56,092 nucleotides of DNA from JAGSOU01 sp049974865 (GTDB lineage Bacteria > Pseudomonadota > Alphaproteobacteria > Rhodobacterales > Rhodobacteraceae), in the NCBI GenBank assembly GCA_049974865.1, contig JBNGCX010000021.1, positions 1 through 56,092 on the forward strand. Reading direction: 5' to 3'. Below the pieces are notes generated by a model that saw only the letters and a list, made by a program, of their open reading frames with translations, did no database searches and was not told where the DNA came from. Below, piece by piece: positions 32,661-41,833 of this stretch. A program made the position numbers and the translations under genes. Within the stretch, counting starts at the first letter, position 1; every line of letters starts with the position of its first letter.

Positions 32661-34475
32661 TCATTTCTTCTCCGTCTCGGACTTCTTCTTCTTGAAGCTC
32701 GACTTGATGTTGCCGAACACGTCCGGCTTGTAGCCGTGGCTGCGCATGATCAGGTATTGCTGGGTGAAGGTGATCGTGTTGTTCGCGATCCAGTAGAGCA
32801 CGAGGCCCGAGGCGAACTGGCCCAGCATGAACATGAACACCCAGGGCATCCAGGCGAAGACCATCGCCTGCGCCGGGTCGGTGGGCGCCGGGTTCAGCTT
32901 TTGCTGCAGGAACATCGAGATGCCCAGCAGGATCGGCAGCAGGCCCAGCGAGATGATCTGGAACGCGCCCAGGTCCGGCACCGCGTAGGGCAGCAGGCCG
33001 AACAGGTTGATGATCGAGGACGGGTCGGGCGCCGAGAGGTCCTGGATCCAGCCGATCCAGGGGGCCTGGCGCAACTCGATGGTGACGAAGATCACCTTGT
33101 AGAGCGAGAAGAAGATCGGGATCTGCAGCAGCAGCGGCAGGCAGCCCGAGGCGGGGTTCACCTTCTCCTTCTTGTAGAGCTCCATCATCGCCTGCTGGAG
33201 CTTCTGGCGGTCATCGCCGGCCTCTTCCTTCAGCTTCTCCATCTGCGGCTGAAGCTCTTTCATCTTCGCCATGGAGGTGTAGGACTTGTAGGCCAGCGGG
33301 AAGAGCACCGCCTTGATGACCAGGGTCAGGCCGATGATCGACCAGCCCATGTTGCCGATGAAGCCGTGCAGCCAGTGCAGCATGACGAAGATCGGCTTGG
33401 TCAGGAAGAAGAACCAGCCCCAGTCGATCGAATCGACGAAACGGAAGATGCCGGTGTCGTTCTGGTAGTGGCGGATGGTTTCCCATTCCTTGGCACCGGC
33501 GAAGAGCATGGTCTCGGACTGCGCGGTGGCACCGGCGGCGACATCGACCACCGGCAGGCGGGTCTCGACCTGGTAGATCTCGGCGCTGGAGACGTATTTC
33601 GCCACCGAGGTGAAGGCCTGGCCGGGGCTGGGGATCAGCGTGGTCATCCAGTATTTGTCGGTGAAACCGATCCAGCCGTTTTCCTCGACCTGCGCGACCT
33701 CGGCGCGGGCGGCCTCGCGCTCGACGAAGTCCATGTCGGGCATGTCGCCGTACTTGATCTCTTCCAGTTCCTTGTCGGACTGGCGCACCACGCCCTCGTG
33801 CAGCACGAAGAAGCCCAGGGTGTCGGGCTCGCCGTGGCGGGCGACGATGCCGTAGGGCGCCATGCGCACCGTGGCGCCGGTGGTGTTCTCGACCGACTGG
33901 GTGACGGTGAAGAGGTAATTCTCGTCCACCGCGATGGTGCGGCGGAAGATCAGCCCCTTGCCGTTCTCCCATTTCAGGGTGACCGGGGTCTCGGGGGTCA
34001 GCGTTTCGCCTTTTTCCAGCGTCCACAGTGTGTTGGCGCCCGGCACGTCCTCATAGGCCAGATCGCCAGCGGGGGCCCAGCCATAGAGGGCGTAATAGGG
34101 CGTCTCCGCGCCCACGGGCGAGAGCAGCGTCACCTTGCCCGAGTCGGGCTCCAGCGTCTCGTTGTAGTCGCTCAGCGACAGCGTATCGATGCGCCCGCCC
34201 AGCAGCGACAGCGCGCCCGACAGGCGCGGGGTCTCGATCGCCACGCGCGGCGCCTCGGCCGCGGGGGTGGGCGCGGGCTCGGCCGGCTCGGCGGTGCCGG
34301 CGGCGGGCGGTGTAACGGCCTGGTCGGCGGGGGCGCCGGTTTCGGCGGTCTGCGTCGCGGCAGGGGCGTTGGGGTCGACCACGGGCTCTTCCGGTGGGAA
34401 GAGGATGAACCAGGCGAGGATCACAATGAAGCTGAGCGCCGTTGCGAGGATGAGGTTCTTGTTCTGATCGTCCAT
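32661..34475 (-). CDS. yidC: membrane protein insertase YidC
   Basis: YidC inserts and folds inner-membrane proteins, alone or with SecYEG. The 604-aa product starts MDDQNKNLILATALSFIVILAWFILF (in part) with the first transmembrane helix, then a Pro/Ala-rich linker and a large periplasmic domain. The conserved insertase core follows in the last 250 residues (YKSYTSMAKMKELQPQ, GCLPLLLQIPIFFSLYKV). The ATG at 34475 fits the family N-terminus; a longer open frame is ignored. Confidence 0.96.
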   Translation of the reverse strand: MDDQNKNLILATALSFIVILAWFILFPPEEPVVDPNAPAATQTAETGAPADQAVTPPAAGTAEPAEPAPTPAAEAPRVAIETPRLSGALSLLGGRIDTLSLSDYNETLEPDSGKVTLLSPVGAETPYYALYGWAPAGDLAYEDVPGANTLWTLEKGETLTPETPVTLKWENGKGLIFRRTIAVDENYLFTVTQSVENTTGATVRMAPYGIVARHGEPDTLGFFVLHEGVVRQSDKELEEIKYGDMPDMDFVEREAARAEVAQVEENGWIGFTDKYWMTTLIPSPGQAFTSVAKYVSSAEIYQVETRLPVVDVAAGATAQSETMLFAGAKEWETIRHYQNDTGIFRFVDSIDWGWFFFLTKPIFVMLHWLHGFIGNMGWSIIGLTLVIKAVLFPLAYKSYTSMAKMKELQPQMEKLKEEAGDDRQKLQQAMMELYKKEKVNPASGCLPLLLQIPIFFSLYKVIFVTIELRQAPWIGWIQDLSAPDPSSIINLFGLLPYAVPDLGAFQIISLGLLPILLGISMFLQQKLNPAPTDPAQAMVFAWMPWVFMFMLGQFASGLVLYWIANNTITFTQQYLIMRSHGYKPDVFGNIKSSFKKKKSETEKK

Positions 34476-34536
34476 GAGGGGCCGCCACCTGTCCTGTGAG
34501 AGGTCACGGTGGTTCAACAGACTGAGCGGCCGGAGG

Positions 34537-36105
34537 TCAAGCGGTTTTCGCCTTGTTTCCCGGCGCCATCCCGCTTGCCATGCCTGGCAGGGGGGCTCCT
34601 CCCAGCTTCGCGTTGTGCCTGCGTATCCAGGCCGGGGTGTCCTCGAACGGAATCGGCCGCCCGATGCCGTGGCCCTGCACATGGCCGCAGCCCAGCTGCG
34701 CCAGGATGGAGTGTTCCCCGCTGCGTTCGACCCCCGTGGCCAGGGTGCCCAGGCCCAGCCGGTCGCACATCATCAGGATGGCGGCGACCATGTCCTGTTG
34801 CTCGCGGTCGCGGTCGACGCAGGCGACATAGGCGCGGTCGATCTTCAGCCGCCGCACGGCAAAGCGCCGGATCGCCGCGAGCGAGGCCCGCCCGGTGCCG
34901 AAATGGTCCAGGTCGATGCCGCAGCCCAGTTCGGCCAGCGCCGTGATGTTGCGGGCGGCCATCTCGTCGCCCGTGCCCGAAAGGGTCGATTCCAGCACCT
35001 CGATGGTCAGGCGTTCAGGCCCGAGGGCAAAGCGGTCGAGCGCCCGTGCCACCCGGTCGGCCAGCCCGGGTGCGCGCAGCTCGGCCGGAGAGAAATTGAG
35101 GCCCACCGCGGGTATGCGCAGCCCGTCCCTGTCCCAACTGCGCAAAGCGGCTAGGGCGTGAACCAGCATCACGTCGCTCAGCTTCTGGGACAGGCCGGCC
35201 TGCGCGATCCGCGGCACGAATTCGGCCGGGGGAATCAGCCCGTGCTCGGGGTGCGACCAGCGCGCCAGCGCCTCGAATCCGCTGACCGCGCCGGTATCGG
35301 TCGAGGTCTGCGGCTGAAACCAGGGGCGAATCTGGCCGCTCTCCAGCGCCTCGGCCGCCTCGTCGGCGAGGGCGCGGCGCAGCCGGGCCGCGACTTGCAT
35401 GTCGCGCGAAAAGGCGCGGAGGGCGCCGGGGCCATGCTGGATGGCCTCGCACAGCGCGGCCTCGGCCGCTTCCAGCATGGCCGCGCCGCCCGGCGCGGGG
35501 CTGCGCGCCGGCAGGCAGACCCCGACCGAGCAGCTCAGCACGGCGGCCGCGCCGACCTTCCCGACCGGCTCGGCCACGGCGTCCTGAAGGCGGCCCGCGA
35601 TCTGAAGCAGGGCCGCGAGGTCGGCGCGGCGGCCGGGCCCCAGCGCCAGGCCCAGCCGTGTCGCGCCCAGCCGGGCCAGCACGTCGCTTCCGCGCAGTTC
35701 GTCCGACAGGCGCCCCGCGACCAGGGCCAGGGCGCCGTCCGAGGCGGCGTGCCCGTGACGCCGCTCGATCTCGTGCAGCCCCTCCAGTTCCAGCACGAGG
35801 CAGGCGGGGAGCATATGCCGCTCGCCGCCATGGGCCAGCGCGCGGTCCAGCGCGTCGACGATGGCGCGGCGTGACGGAAGGCCGGTCACCCGGTCGCGCG
35901 CGGGCGCCGCCTGTGGCCCCGCCGCGACGGCCAGCGCGGCAAGCGACGGCAGCAGAACCGCCGTGGCCAGCAGCGCCGGCTCTCCTCCCAGCCAGAAGGC
36001 GCCCAGCGTCAGCCCCGGAACCAAGGCCAGCGCCGGCGGCCGCGCCCCGGTTGTGCCGGGGGCCCAGCGCAGGCGACCGAGAACCGATGCGGCGGGGTGG
36101 GGCAT
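34537..36105 (-). CDS. degenerate GGDEF-EAL protein with N-terminal membrane segments
   Basis: This 522-aa protein has two hydrophobic N-terminal stretches (to about residue 62), a GGDEF-like domain (about 70-225) and an EAL domain (about 250-500). The GGDEF signature is RLGATRLGLAL, so the diguanylate-cyclase site is lost. In the EAL domain EALARW, NFSPAEL, EVLEST and LKIDRAYV are kept. However, the DDFGTG motif is DHFGTG, and the catalytic Glu of AEGVE is Thr (ATGVE). Enzymatic activity is therefore doubtful in both domains. It may act as a c-di-GMP or protein-binding regulator. It lies between yidC and ttcA on the same strand. Confidence 0.85.
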   Translation of the reverse strand: MPHPAASVLGRLRWAPGTTGARPPALALVPGLTLGAFWLGGEPALLATAVLLPSLAALAVAAGPQAAPARDRVTGLPSRRAIVDALDRALAHGGERHMLPACLVLELEGLHEIERRHGHAASDGALALVAGRLSDELRGSDVLARLGATRLGLALGPGRRADLAALLQIAGRLQDAVAEPVGKVGAAAVLSCSVGVCLPARSPAPGGAAMLEAAEAALCEAIQHGPGALRAFSRDMQVAARLRRALADEAAEALESGQIRPWFQPQTSTDTGAVSGFEALARWSHPEHGLIPPAEFVPRIAQAGLSQKLSDVMLVHALAALRSWDRDGLRIPAVGLNFSPAELRAPGLADRVARALDRFALGPERLTIEVLESTLSGTGDEMAARNITALAELGCGIDLDHFGTGRASLAAIRRFAVRRLKIDRAYVACVDRDREQQDMVAAILMMCDRLGLGTLATGVERSGEHSILAQLGCGHVQGHGIGRPIPFEDTPAWIRRHNAKLGGAPLPGMASGMAPGNKAKTA

Positions 36106-36161
36106 GGGGGTCCTTTCCTGGGGGTGCAGGCGGACCGTAGCGCAGGAATGTCAGTGTCGGG

Positions 36162-37031
36162 TTAACGCAGCCGGGGGATGTCCGGGGCATTTTCGTCGAA
36201 TGCCTGCGGATCGCGGGTCAGGCCGGCGAAGTCGAAGAGCCTGGGGTCCAGCATGTGCGAGGGGCGGATGTTCATCAGCGCGCGGAACATCACCTGGCGG
36301 CGGCCCGGCGCGTTCTTTTCCCACTGGTCGAGGATCTGCTTCACCTGCTGGCGCTGCAGCCCGTCCTGGCTGCCGCAGAGGTCGCAGGGGATGATCGGGT
36401 AGTTCATCGCGCGCGCGAATTTCTCGCAATCCTCCTCGGCCACGTGGGCCAGCGGGCGGTAGACGAAGAGATCGCCCTCCTCGTTGACCAGCTTGGGCGG
36501 CATGGTGGCCAGACGCCCGCCGTGGAAGAGGTTCATGAAGAAGGTTTCCAGGATGTCGTCGCGGTGATGGCCCAGCACCACGGCCGAGCAGCCCTCTTCC
36601 CGCGCGATCCGGTAGAGATTCCCGCGCCTTAGACGCGAGCACAGCGCGCAGTAGGTGCGCCCCGCCGGCACCTTTTCCTTCACCACGGAATAGGTGTCCT
36701 GGTACTCGATCCGGTGCGGCACCTGCATCTTTTCCAGGAACTCGGGCAGCACCGTGGCCGGGAAGCCGGGCTGGCCCTGGTCGAGGTTGCAGGCCAGCAG
36801 CTCGACCGGCAGCAGGCCCCGCCATTTCAGCTCATGCAGCACAGCGAGCAGGGTGTAGCTGTCCTTGCCGCCCGACAGGCAGACCAGCCAGCGCGCGCCG
36901 CGTTCGATCATGCCGTATTGCTCGATCGCCTCGCGCGTGGCGCGCACGATGCGCTTGCGCAGCTTCTTGAACCCCGTGGTGGAGGGGGCGCCGTGGAACA
37001 GAGGGTGGATATCGTCGAGATCGTCGAGCAT
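36162..37031 (-). CDS. ttcA: tRNA 2-thiocytidine(32) synthetase TtcA
   Basis: TtcA thiolates cytidine 32 in several tRNAs. The 289-aa product has the ATP-binding PP-loop SGGKDS (53-58) and the Cys residues for the 4Fe-4S cluster and sulfur transfer: C128 and C131 in CALCSRLRRG, and C216/C219 in PCDLCGSQDG. The segment GHHRDDILETFFMNLFHGG is also family-typical. The 245-base gap upstream holds no gene. Confidence 0.94.
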   Translation of the reverse strand: MLDDLDDIHPLFHGAPSTTGFKKLRKRIVRATREAIEQYGMIERGARWLVCLSGGKDSYTLLAVLHELKWRGLLPVELLACNLDQGQPGFPATVLPEFLEKMQVPHRIEYQDTYSVVKEKVPAGRTYCALCSRLRRGNLYRIAREEGCSAVVLGHHRDDILETFFMNLFHGGRLATMPPKLVNEEGDLFVYRPLAHVAEEDCEKFARAMNYPIIPCDLCGSQDGLQRQQVKQILDQWEKNAPGRRQVMFRALMNIRPSHMLDPRLFDFAGLTRDPQAFDENAPDIPRLR

Positions 37032-37276
37032 GGGCAGCCTTTAGAAGAGTTGCGCCAAGCGGGCAAGGGGCGCGCGGCGAGTTAAGACCTGTGGCAGGCG
37101 CGCGGTGGGGTAACCGGGGGCTCGGGGCGGTTTGGGCGATATGAATTCGATATGACTCGCATATGACTTTCATGTGAGTCGTTCGGGGGGCGGGCGGCGT
37201 TAACCCATCCGCCCCCGGCGGAGCGGTGTGGATCGGTGCGCGGCCGGGTGCTAGGCTGCATGGCGGGAGGCGCGAG

Positions 37277-37459
37277 ATGGGGCTGAAGCACAAGAGGCGC
37301 GAGTTGCACGGGGTTGTTGGCGGGCTCGGCGTCGTGGTGGCGCTGGCCGGGTTCGTGGGCGGCTGGATGTCCCCGACCACGACGATCGTCGTCACCTTCG
37401 GCGTGTGGATCATCGGCGCGACGCTGGTGAACCTGCTGACGGAGCCCCCGGGGCGGTGA
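37277..37459 (+). CDS. small two-helix membrane protein
   Basis: The 60-aa product has a short basic start (MGLKHKRRELHG) followed by two hydrophobic stretches, residues 13-29 (VVGGLGVVVALAGFVGGWM) and 32-52 (TTTIVVTFGVWIIGATLVN). GGGAGG lies eight bases before the ATG. I do not recognise the family. It stands alone between ttcA and the aldolase gene, and a terminator-like hairpin follows its stop. Codon use fits the genome. Confidence 0.6.
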   Translation: MGLKHKRRELHGVVGGLGVVVALAGFVGGWMSPTTTIVVTFGVWIIGATLVNLLTEPPGR

Positions 37460-37500
37460 CGGAGACAGGCGCCGCATCGACGCAGGCGCCGTCACGTTTT
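37456..37500 (+). terminator. terminator-like hairpin after the small membrane-protein gene
   Basis: GTGAC pairs with GTCAC, and the inner GGCGCC repeats pair with each other across an 11-base loop. The 3' side runs into GTTTTGT. It overlaps the stop codon of the small gene. Confidence 0.5.
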
Positions 37501-37660
37501 GTACCGTCGGGGCCGCCTTGGCGGTGGTGATGGCTAAGCCTTGGGCCAATGAACGAGCCGGGTTACGATTTCAACGATGATGCGCTACGTTGCGGCGCGC
37601 AGTTCCCTGGTTTGCTGCCTGCCGACGACCGCCGCGTCCGTGATCAACAAAGGAACATCC

Positions 37661-38461
37661 ATGGCCCACGCGCTTCCCAATGCCGTCACGCCCGCCACGG
37701 CATCGGCACGCCACAACCGCCCCGATCTTGCGACCGACGCGATCCGCACGGCAAAAGAAGACCTCGCCGCCTGTTTCCGCATGGCCGCTCGCAACGGTTT
37801 CGAGGAAGGCATCTGCAATCACTTTTCGGCAGTCGTGCCGGGGCATGACGATCTGTTCATCGTCAATCCTTACGGCTACGCCTTCCGCGAATTGAGCGCG
37901 TCCAGTTTGCTGATCTGTGATTTCCACGGCAATGTTATCGACGGAGACGGTACGCCCGAAGCCACCGCCTTCTACATCCATGCCGAGATCCACAAGCGGC
38001 TGCCGCGTGCCAAAGTCGCGTTCCACACCCACATGCCCTATGCGACCGCTCTGTCCATGACAGAGGGTGAGCCGCTGATTTGGGCGGGACAAACGGCCCT
38101 GAAGTTCTATGGGCGCACAGCGGTGGACGAGGACTACAACGGCCTTGCCCTCGATAATGCTGAAGGCGCGCGCATCGCCGAAGCGGTGGGAGATGCCGAC
38201 ATCGTGTTCATGAAACACCACGGCGTCATGGTATTGGCGCCCACGATCGCCGAGGCGTGGGACGACCTTTACTATCTGGAACGCGCGGCAGAGGTGCAGG
38301 CATTGGCCATGGCAACCGGCCGTGCAGTGCTTCCGGTCGCGCCGGAGGTCGCCCAGGCGACCTATGAACAGATGCGCGAAGGAGATCCGGAATCTGCCCG
38401 CCTGCATCTGGCTTCGATCCGTCGGCAACTGGACGCAGAAGAGCCGCAGTATCGGCATTGA
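37661..38461 (+). CDS. class II aldolase/adducin-family protein
   Basis: This 266-aa protein has the class II aldolase fold with the metal-binding His residues in FHTHMPYATAL (HxH) and MKHHGVMVLA, plus the N-terminal GICNHFSAVVPG. The family includes fuculose-phosphate aldolase, but this group with HxH-plus-HHG and no phosphate loop often has no known substrate. AAAGGA six bases before the ATG supports the start. It is on the + strand between minus-strand ttcA and yidD, and its codon use is slightly more relaxed, suggesting an insertion. Confidence 0.85.
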   Translation: MAHALPNAVTPATASARHNRPDLATDAIRTAKEDLAACFRMAARNGFEEGICNHFSAVVPGHDDLFIVNPYGYAFRELSASSLLICDFHGNVIDGDGTPEATAFYIHAEIHKRLPRAKVAFHTHMPYATALSMTEGEPLIWAGQTALKFYGRTAVDEDYNGLALDNAEGARIAEAVGDADIVFMKHHGVMVLAPTIAEAWDDLYYLERAAEVQALAMATGRAVLPVAPEVAQATYEQMREGDPESARLHLASIRRQLDAEEPQYRH

Positions 38462-38550
38462 TCGAATAAAAAAGTTAGACCGCTTTTCCCGGGAAATTTG
38501 ACCCGTCCAGCGCGTTTCGCGCCCAGCCTCGGGCCGGGTGCGGCCCTCTG

Positions 38551-38793
38551 TCACTTTTCCGATTTGTCCTCGGGATCGGGCACCGGGTCGTATCCGGTGT
38601 CGCCCAGCGGGTGGCAGCGGCCGATCCGCCGGATCGCCAGCCAGCTGCCCTTGATCGCACCGTGCTTTTCCAGCGCCTCCAGCGCGTAGGCGCTGCAGGT
38701 GGGCTGGTAGCGGCAGTTGAACCCGACCCAGGGGCTGAAGATCAGCCGGTAGGCGCGGACGGGCAGGGCGGCGAGATGGGCGAGGGGGGTCAC
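38551..38793 (-). CDS. yidD: membrane protein insertion efficiency factor YidD
   Basis: This 80-aa protein matches the YidD/UPF0161 family: RAYRLIFSPWVGFNCRYQPTCS, AYALEALEKHGAIKGSWLA and RCHPLGDTGYDPVP (split). The family helps YidC insert membrane proteins. The start is GTG at 38793, whose GTGA overlaps the stop codon of rnpA, so the two are translationally coupled. yidC itself is about 4 kb away on the same strand. Confidence 0.93.
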   Translation of the reverse strand: MTPLAHLAALPVRAYRLIFSPWVGFNCRYQPTCSAYALEALEKHGAIKGSWLAIRRIGRCHPLGDTGYDPVPDPEDKSEK

Positions 38794-39212
38794 TTGGCCT
38801 CTCCGTGGATCTTTTTCAGGGCGTATTTCAAGTCGCCCACAAGATCCATATAGGGACGCTCGGCGGTGCTGCCGGCGCGGCCGATCAGCACATAGTCCCA
38901 GCCGGGACGGCCCATCGCCGGAAGATGCTCGCGCGCCAGCGCGCGCAGCCGCCGCTTGGCCCGGTTGCGGGCCACGGCGTTTCCGACCTTTTTCGAACAG
39001 GTGAAGCCCACGCGGATCAGGCCGCCGTCGGGTTCGTCCGGGCTGCGCCTGCGGGCCTGCAGGACGAATCCCTTCACCGCCTGCCGCCGCGCGCGGGCGG
39101 CGCGCAGGAAATCGGCGCGTTTCTGGATGGTCTGCAGACAAACGGAAACCGCCGGGGGCGCGTCTGTGGCCTCCGGCGTATCGCCTGCCACGTCTGCCTC
39201 CGGCGGTGTCAT
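38790..39212 (-). CDS. rnpA: ribonuclease P protein component
   Basis: RnpA assists the RNase P RNA in 5' maturation of tRNA. The 140-aa product has the RNR motif RVGFTCSKKVGNAVARNRAKRR near residues 66-87 (in part). The N-terminus carries about 25 residues ahead of the usual RADFLRA start. It follows rpmH by 25 bases and overlaps yidD by 4 bases. Confidence 0.94.
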   Translation of the reverse strand: MTPPEADVAGDTPEATDAPPAVSVCLQTIQKRADFLRAARARRQAVKGFVLQARRRSPDEPDGGLIRVGFTCSKKVGNAVARNRAKRRLRALAREHLPAMGRPGWDYVLIGRAGSTAERPYMDLVGDLKYALKKIHGEAK

Positions 39213-39237
39213 GTCCGTTTGCCTTTCGGCGCGGCGC

Positions 39238-39372
39238 TTAGGCGCTCAGCGACTTCCGGCCCCGTGCGCGGCGCGCGTTGAGGATCTTGCGGCCGGCCTT
39301 GGTGGCCATGCGCGCGCGGAAGCCGTGGCGGCGCTTGCGAACCAGGTTCGAGGGTTGGTATGTGCGTTTCAT
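39238..39372 (-). CDS. rpmH: 50S ribosomal protein L34
   Basis: This 44-aa protein is the universal bacterial L34: [20 protein letters not shown] followed by [20 protein letters not shown] and SLSA. It lies in the rpmH-rnpA-yidD operon on the minus strand, driven by a strong candidate promoter 75-100 bases upstream. Confidence 0.97.
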
Positions 39373-39445
39373 CGCTCAGGCTCCGTCAGGTCAGTCAGGC
39401 CCGAACCCCGGATGGATTCGAGGGCCGGTCATGTTCGAAGCCCGG

Positions 39446-39474
39446 TCTTTAGGCGCATTGGCCCGGCGTGTCAA
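39446..39474 (-). promoter_or_regulatory. strong candidate sigma-70 promoter of rpmH-rnpA-yidD
   Basis: On the minus strand TTGACA (perfect -35) and TAAAGA are separated by 17 bases, with an expected start near 39439 and a leader of about 67 bases. Confidence 0.75.
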
Positions 39475-39652
39475 TTCGCCGGGGGCGAGTTTTCTGCAAC
39501 AAATCGCGGGTTTTGGGCGGCCGCCATGTTACAGGGTGCACAATCGGCCCCGGTTTTGCTGGCCCCGGCAGGTCACCTGTGATCAAGGCGGCGTGAAAGC
39601 CCTGTCACATCGGCGCTGGCGGCCGCATGTTGGGGCGGAGACTGGACAGGAT

Positions 39653-40387
39653 ATGGAACAGCGCCCGATGTGCGAGACCTCGACCCCCCCGAAACCCGGC
39701 CTGCTGCGCCGGCTGCCGCTGATCGTGATCGCGGTGGTGGCGGCCGTGGGCGCCTTCACCCTGCGCGAGTCGCTGTCCTTCGGGATGCTGGCCGAGAACC
39801 GCGAGGCACTTCTGGCCTTCCGCGATGCCAATTACGCGGCCACGGCGCTGGGCTTCGTCGCCGTCTACGCGGCGATGGTGGCCTTTTCGCTGCCCGGCGC
39901 GACCATCGCCACGCTGACCGGCGGGTTCCTGTTCGGGTTGTTTCCGGGCGTGCTGTTCAACGTCACCGCCGCCACCATCGGGGCGACGGGGATTTTCCTG
40001 GCCGCCCGGATGGGGGGCGGGGCGCGGCTGGGGGCGCGGCTGGAAGGCTCCGAGGGCGTGGTCAAGCGCATCAAGGACGGCATCGACGAGAACCAGTGGA
40101 CGATGCTGTTCCTGATCCGGCTGGTGCCGGCGGTGCCGTTCTTTCTGGCCAACCTGGTGCCGGCCTTCCTGGAGGTGCCCTTGCACCGTTTCGTGATCTC
40201 CACCTTCCTCGGGATCATCCCCGGCGGGCTGGTCTATACCTCGGTGGGGTCCGGGCTGGGCGAGGTCTTTGCCCGCGGCGAGACGCCGGATCTGGGGATC
40301 ATCTTCACCCCTCCGGTTTTGCTGCCGATGCTGGGGCTGGCGGCGCTGGCCGCGCTGCCGGTGCTGATCAAGGCGCTGCGGAAATAG
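39653..40387 (+). CDS. TVP38/TMEM64-family membrane protein
   Basis: This 244-aa protein has about five hydrophobic segments and the SNARE-associated/DedA-like core: FSLPGATIATLTGGFLFG, NVTAATIGATGIFLAAR and the RLVPAVPFFLANLVPAF motif. Members are implicated in lipid scrambling or transport, with function uncertain. The ATG at 39653 has ACAGGA upstream. The flavin oxidoreductase gene begins 11 bases after its stop, a pairing seen in many bacteria. Confidence 0.85.
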   Translation: MEQRPMCETSTPPKPGLLRRLPLIVIAVVAAVGAFTLRESLSFGMLAENREALLAFRDANYAATALGFVAVYAAMVAFSLPGATIATLTGGFLFGLFPGVLFNVTAATIGATGIFLAARMGGGARLGARLEGSEGVVKRIKDGIDENQWTMLFLIRLVPAVPFFLANLVPAFLEVPLHRFVISTFLGIIPGGLVYTSVGSGLGEVFARGETPDLGIIFTPPVLLPMLGLAALAALPVLIKALRK

Positions 40388-40398
40388 GGGGCGAGGGC

Positions 40399-41814
40399 AT
40401 GGAACGGATCAGGACGGATCTCTGCATCATCGGCGGCGGCTCGGGCGGGCTGTCGCTGGCCGCGGGGGCGGTGCAGATGGGCGCGCGGGTGGTGCTGGTC
40501 GAGGGGCACAGGATGGGCGGCGACTGCCTGAACTACGGTTGCGTGCCCTCCAAGGCGCTGCTGGCCGCGGGCCAGGCGGCGCAGGCGATGCGCACGGGCG
40601 GCGCGTTCGGCGTGACCCCGGTGGAGCCGGAGGTGGATTACGCCGCCGCGCAGGCGCATGTCGCGCACGCCATCGCCACCATCGCGCCGCATGACAGCGT
40701 GGAGCGGTTCGAGGCGCTGGGCGTGCGGGTCATCCATGCCTGGGGCCGCTTCGTCTCGCCCACCGAGCTGGAGGCGGGCGGTCACGTGGTCGTGGCGCGG
40801 CGCTTCGTGGTGGCGACGGGATCGTCGCCCTTCGTGCCGCCGATCCCCGGGCTCGACGGGGTGCCCTACCTGACCAACGAGACGCTGTTCGGCCTGGGCG
40901 AGCGGCCCGGCCACCTGCTGATCATCGGCGGCGGACCGATCGGGCTGGAGATGGCGCAGGCGCATGTGCGGCTGGGGTGCAAGGTGACGGTGATCGAGGC
41001 CGCGCGCGCGCTGGGCCGCGAGGACCCGGAACTGGCGGCGCCGGTTCTGGCGAAGCTGCGCGAAGAGGGCGTGGAGATCGTCGAGGAACAGGCGGTCACG
41101 CGGGTTGCGGGACAGGCCGGCGCGATCACGGTCGAGACCGCCGAGGGCAGTTATACCGGGACGCATCTGTTGGTGGCGGTGGGGCGGCGGCCCAGCCTCG
41201 ACCGGCTGAGCCTGGGGGCTGCGGGGGTGGAGGTCACGCCCGCGGGCGTCAAGGTGGACGCGGGGCTGCGCAGCAGCAACCGGCGCGTCTATGCCATCGG
41301 CGATGCCGCCGGGGGCGGGCAGTTCACCCACCTGGCGGGTTATCACGCCGGGGTGGTGATCCGCTCGATCCTGCTGGGCCTGCCGGCCAAGGCGCGCGCG
41401 GACCACATCCCGCGCGTCACCTATACCGACCCGGAACTGGCGCAAGTGGGCCTGACCGAGGCCGAGGCGCGCGAGAAACACGGCGACAAGCTGACCGTCG
41501 CCCGGTTCGATTTCGCCGGCAACGACCGCGCCATCGCCACCGGCCAGACCGACGGGCGCATCAAGGTGATGGTGGCCGGGGGGCGCCCCGTCGGCGCCTC
41601 CATCGCGGGGCCCGAGGCGGGCGAGCTGATCGGGATCTGGGCGCTGGCGCTGGCCAACGGGCTGAAGATGGGCGCGGTGGCGAACATGGTCGCGCCCTAC
41701 CCGACGCTGGGTGAGGTTAACAAGCGGGCCGCGGGTAACTATTTCTCGCCCAAGCTTTTTGATAACCCTTGGGTGAAACGGGTGGTCCGGCTGGTGCAGC
41801 GCGCGATCCCCTGA
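40399..41814 (+). CDS. pyridine nucleotide-disulfide oxidoreductase, mercuric-reductase-like
   Basis: This 471-aa flavoenzyme has the FAD motif CIIGGGSGGLSLA, the redox disulfide GGDCLNYGCVPSKALL (Cys-x4-Cys), the NAD(P) motif IIGGGPIGLEMAQ and the FAD motif VYAIGDAAG. The usual C-terminal His of the active-site pair (HPT) is replaced by Tyr in PYPTLGE, as in mercuric reductases. There is no N-terminal mercury-binding domain or C-terminal CysCys. Its substrate is unknown. It shares an operon with the TVP38 gene, so a membrane-linked redox role is inferred. Confidence 0.88.
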   Translation: MERIRTDLCIIGGGSGGLSLAAGAVQMGARVVLVEGHRMGGDCLNYGCVPSKALLAAGQAAQAMRTGGAFGVTPVEPEVDYAAAQAHVAHAIATIAPHDSVERFEALGVRVIHAWGRFVSPTELEAGGHVVVARRFVVATGSSPFVPPIPGLDGVPYLTNETLFGLGERPGHLLIIGGGPIGLEMAQAHVRLGCKVTVIEAARALGREDPELAAPVLAKLREEGVEIVEEQAVTRVAGQAGAITVETAEGSYTGTHLLVAVGRRPSLDRLSLGAAGVEVTPAGVKVDAGLRSSNRRVYAIGDAAGGGQFTHLAGYHAGVVIRSILLGLPAKARADHIPRVTYTDPELAQVGLTEAEAREKHGDKLTVARFDFAGNDRAIATGQTDGRIKVMVAGGRPVGASIAGPEAGELIGIWALALANGLKMGAVANMVAPYPTLGEVNKRAAGNYFSPKLFDNPWVKRVVRLVQRAIP

Positions 41815-41833
41815 GCCCCGACGCGAGGCCCGC

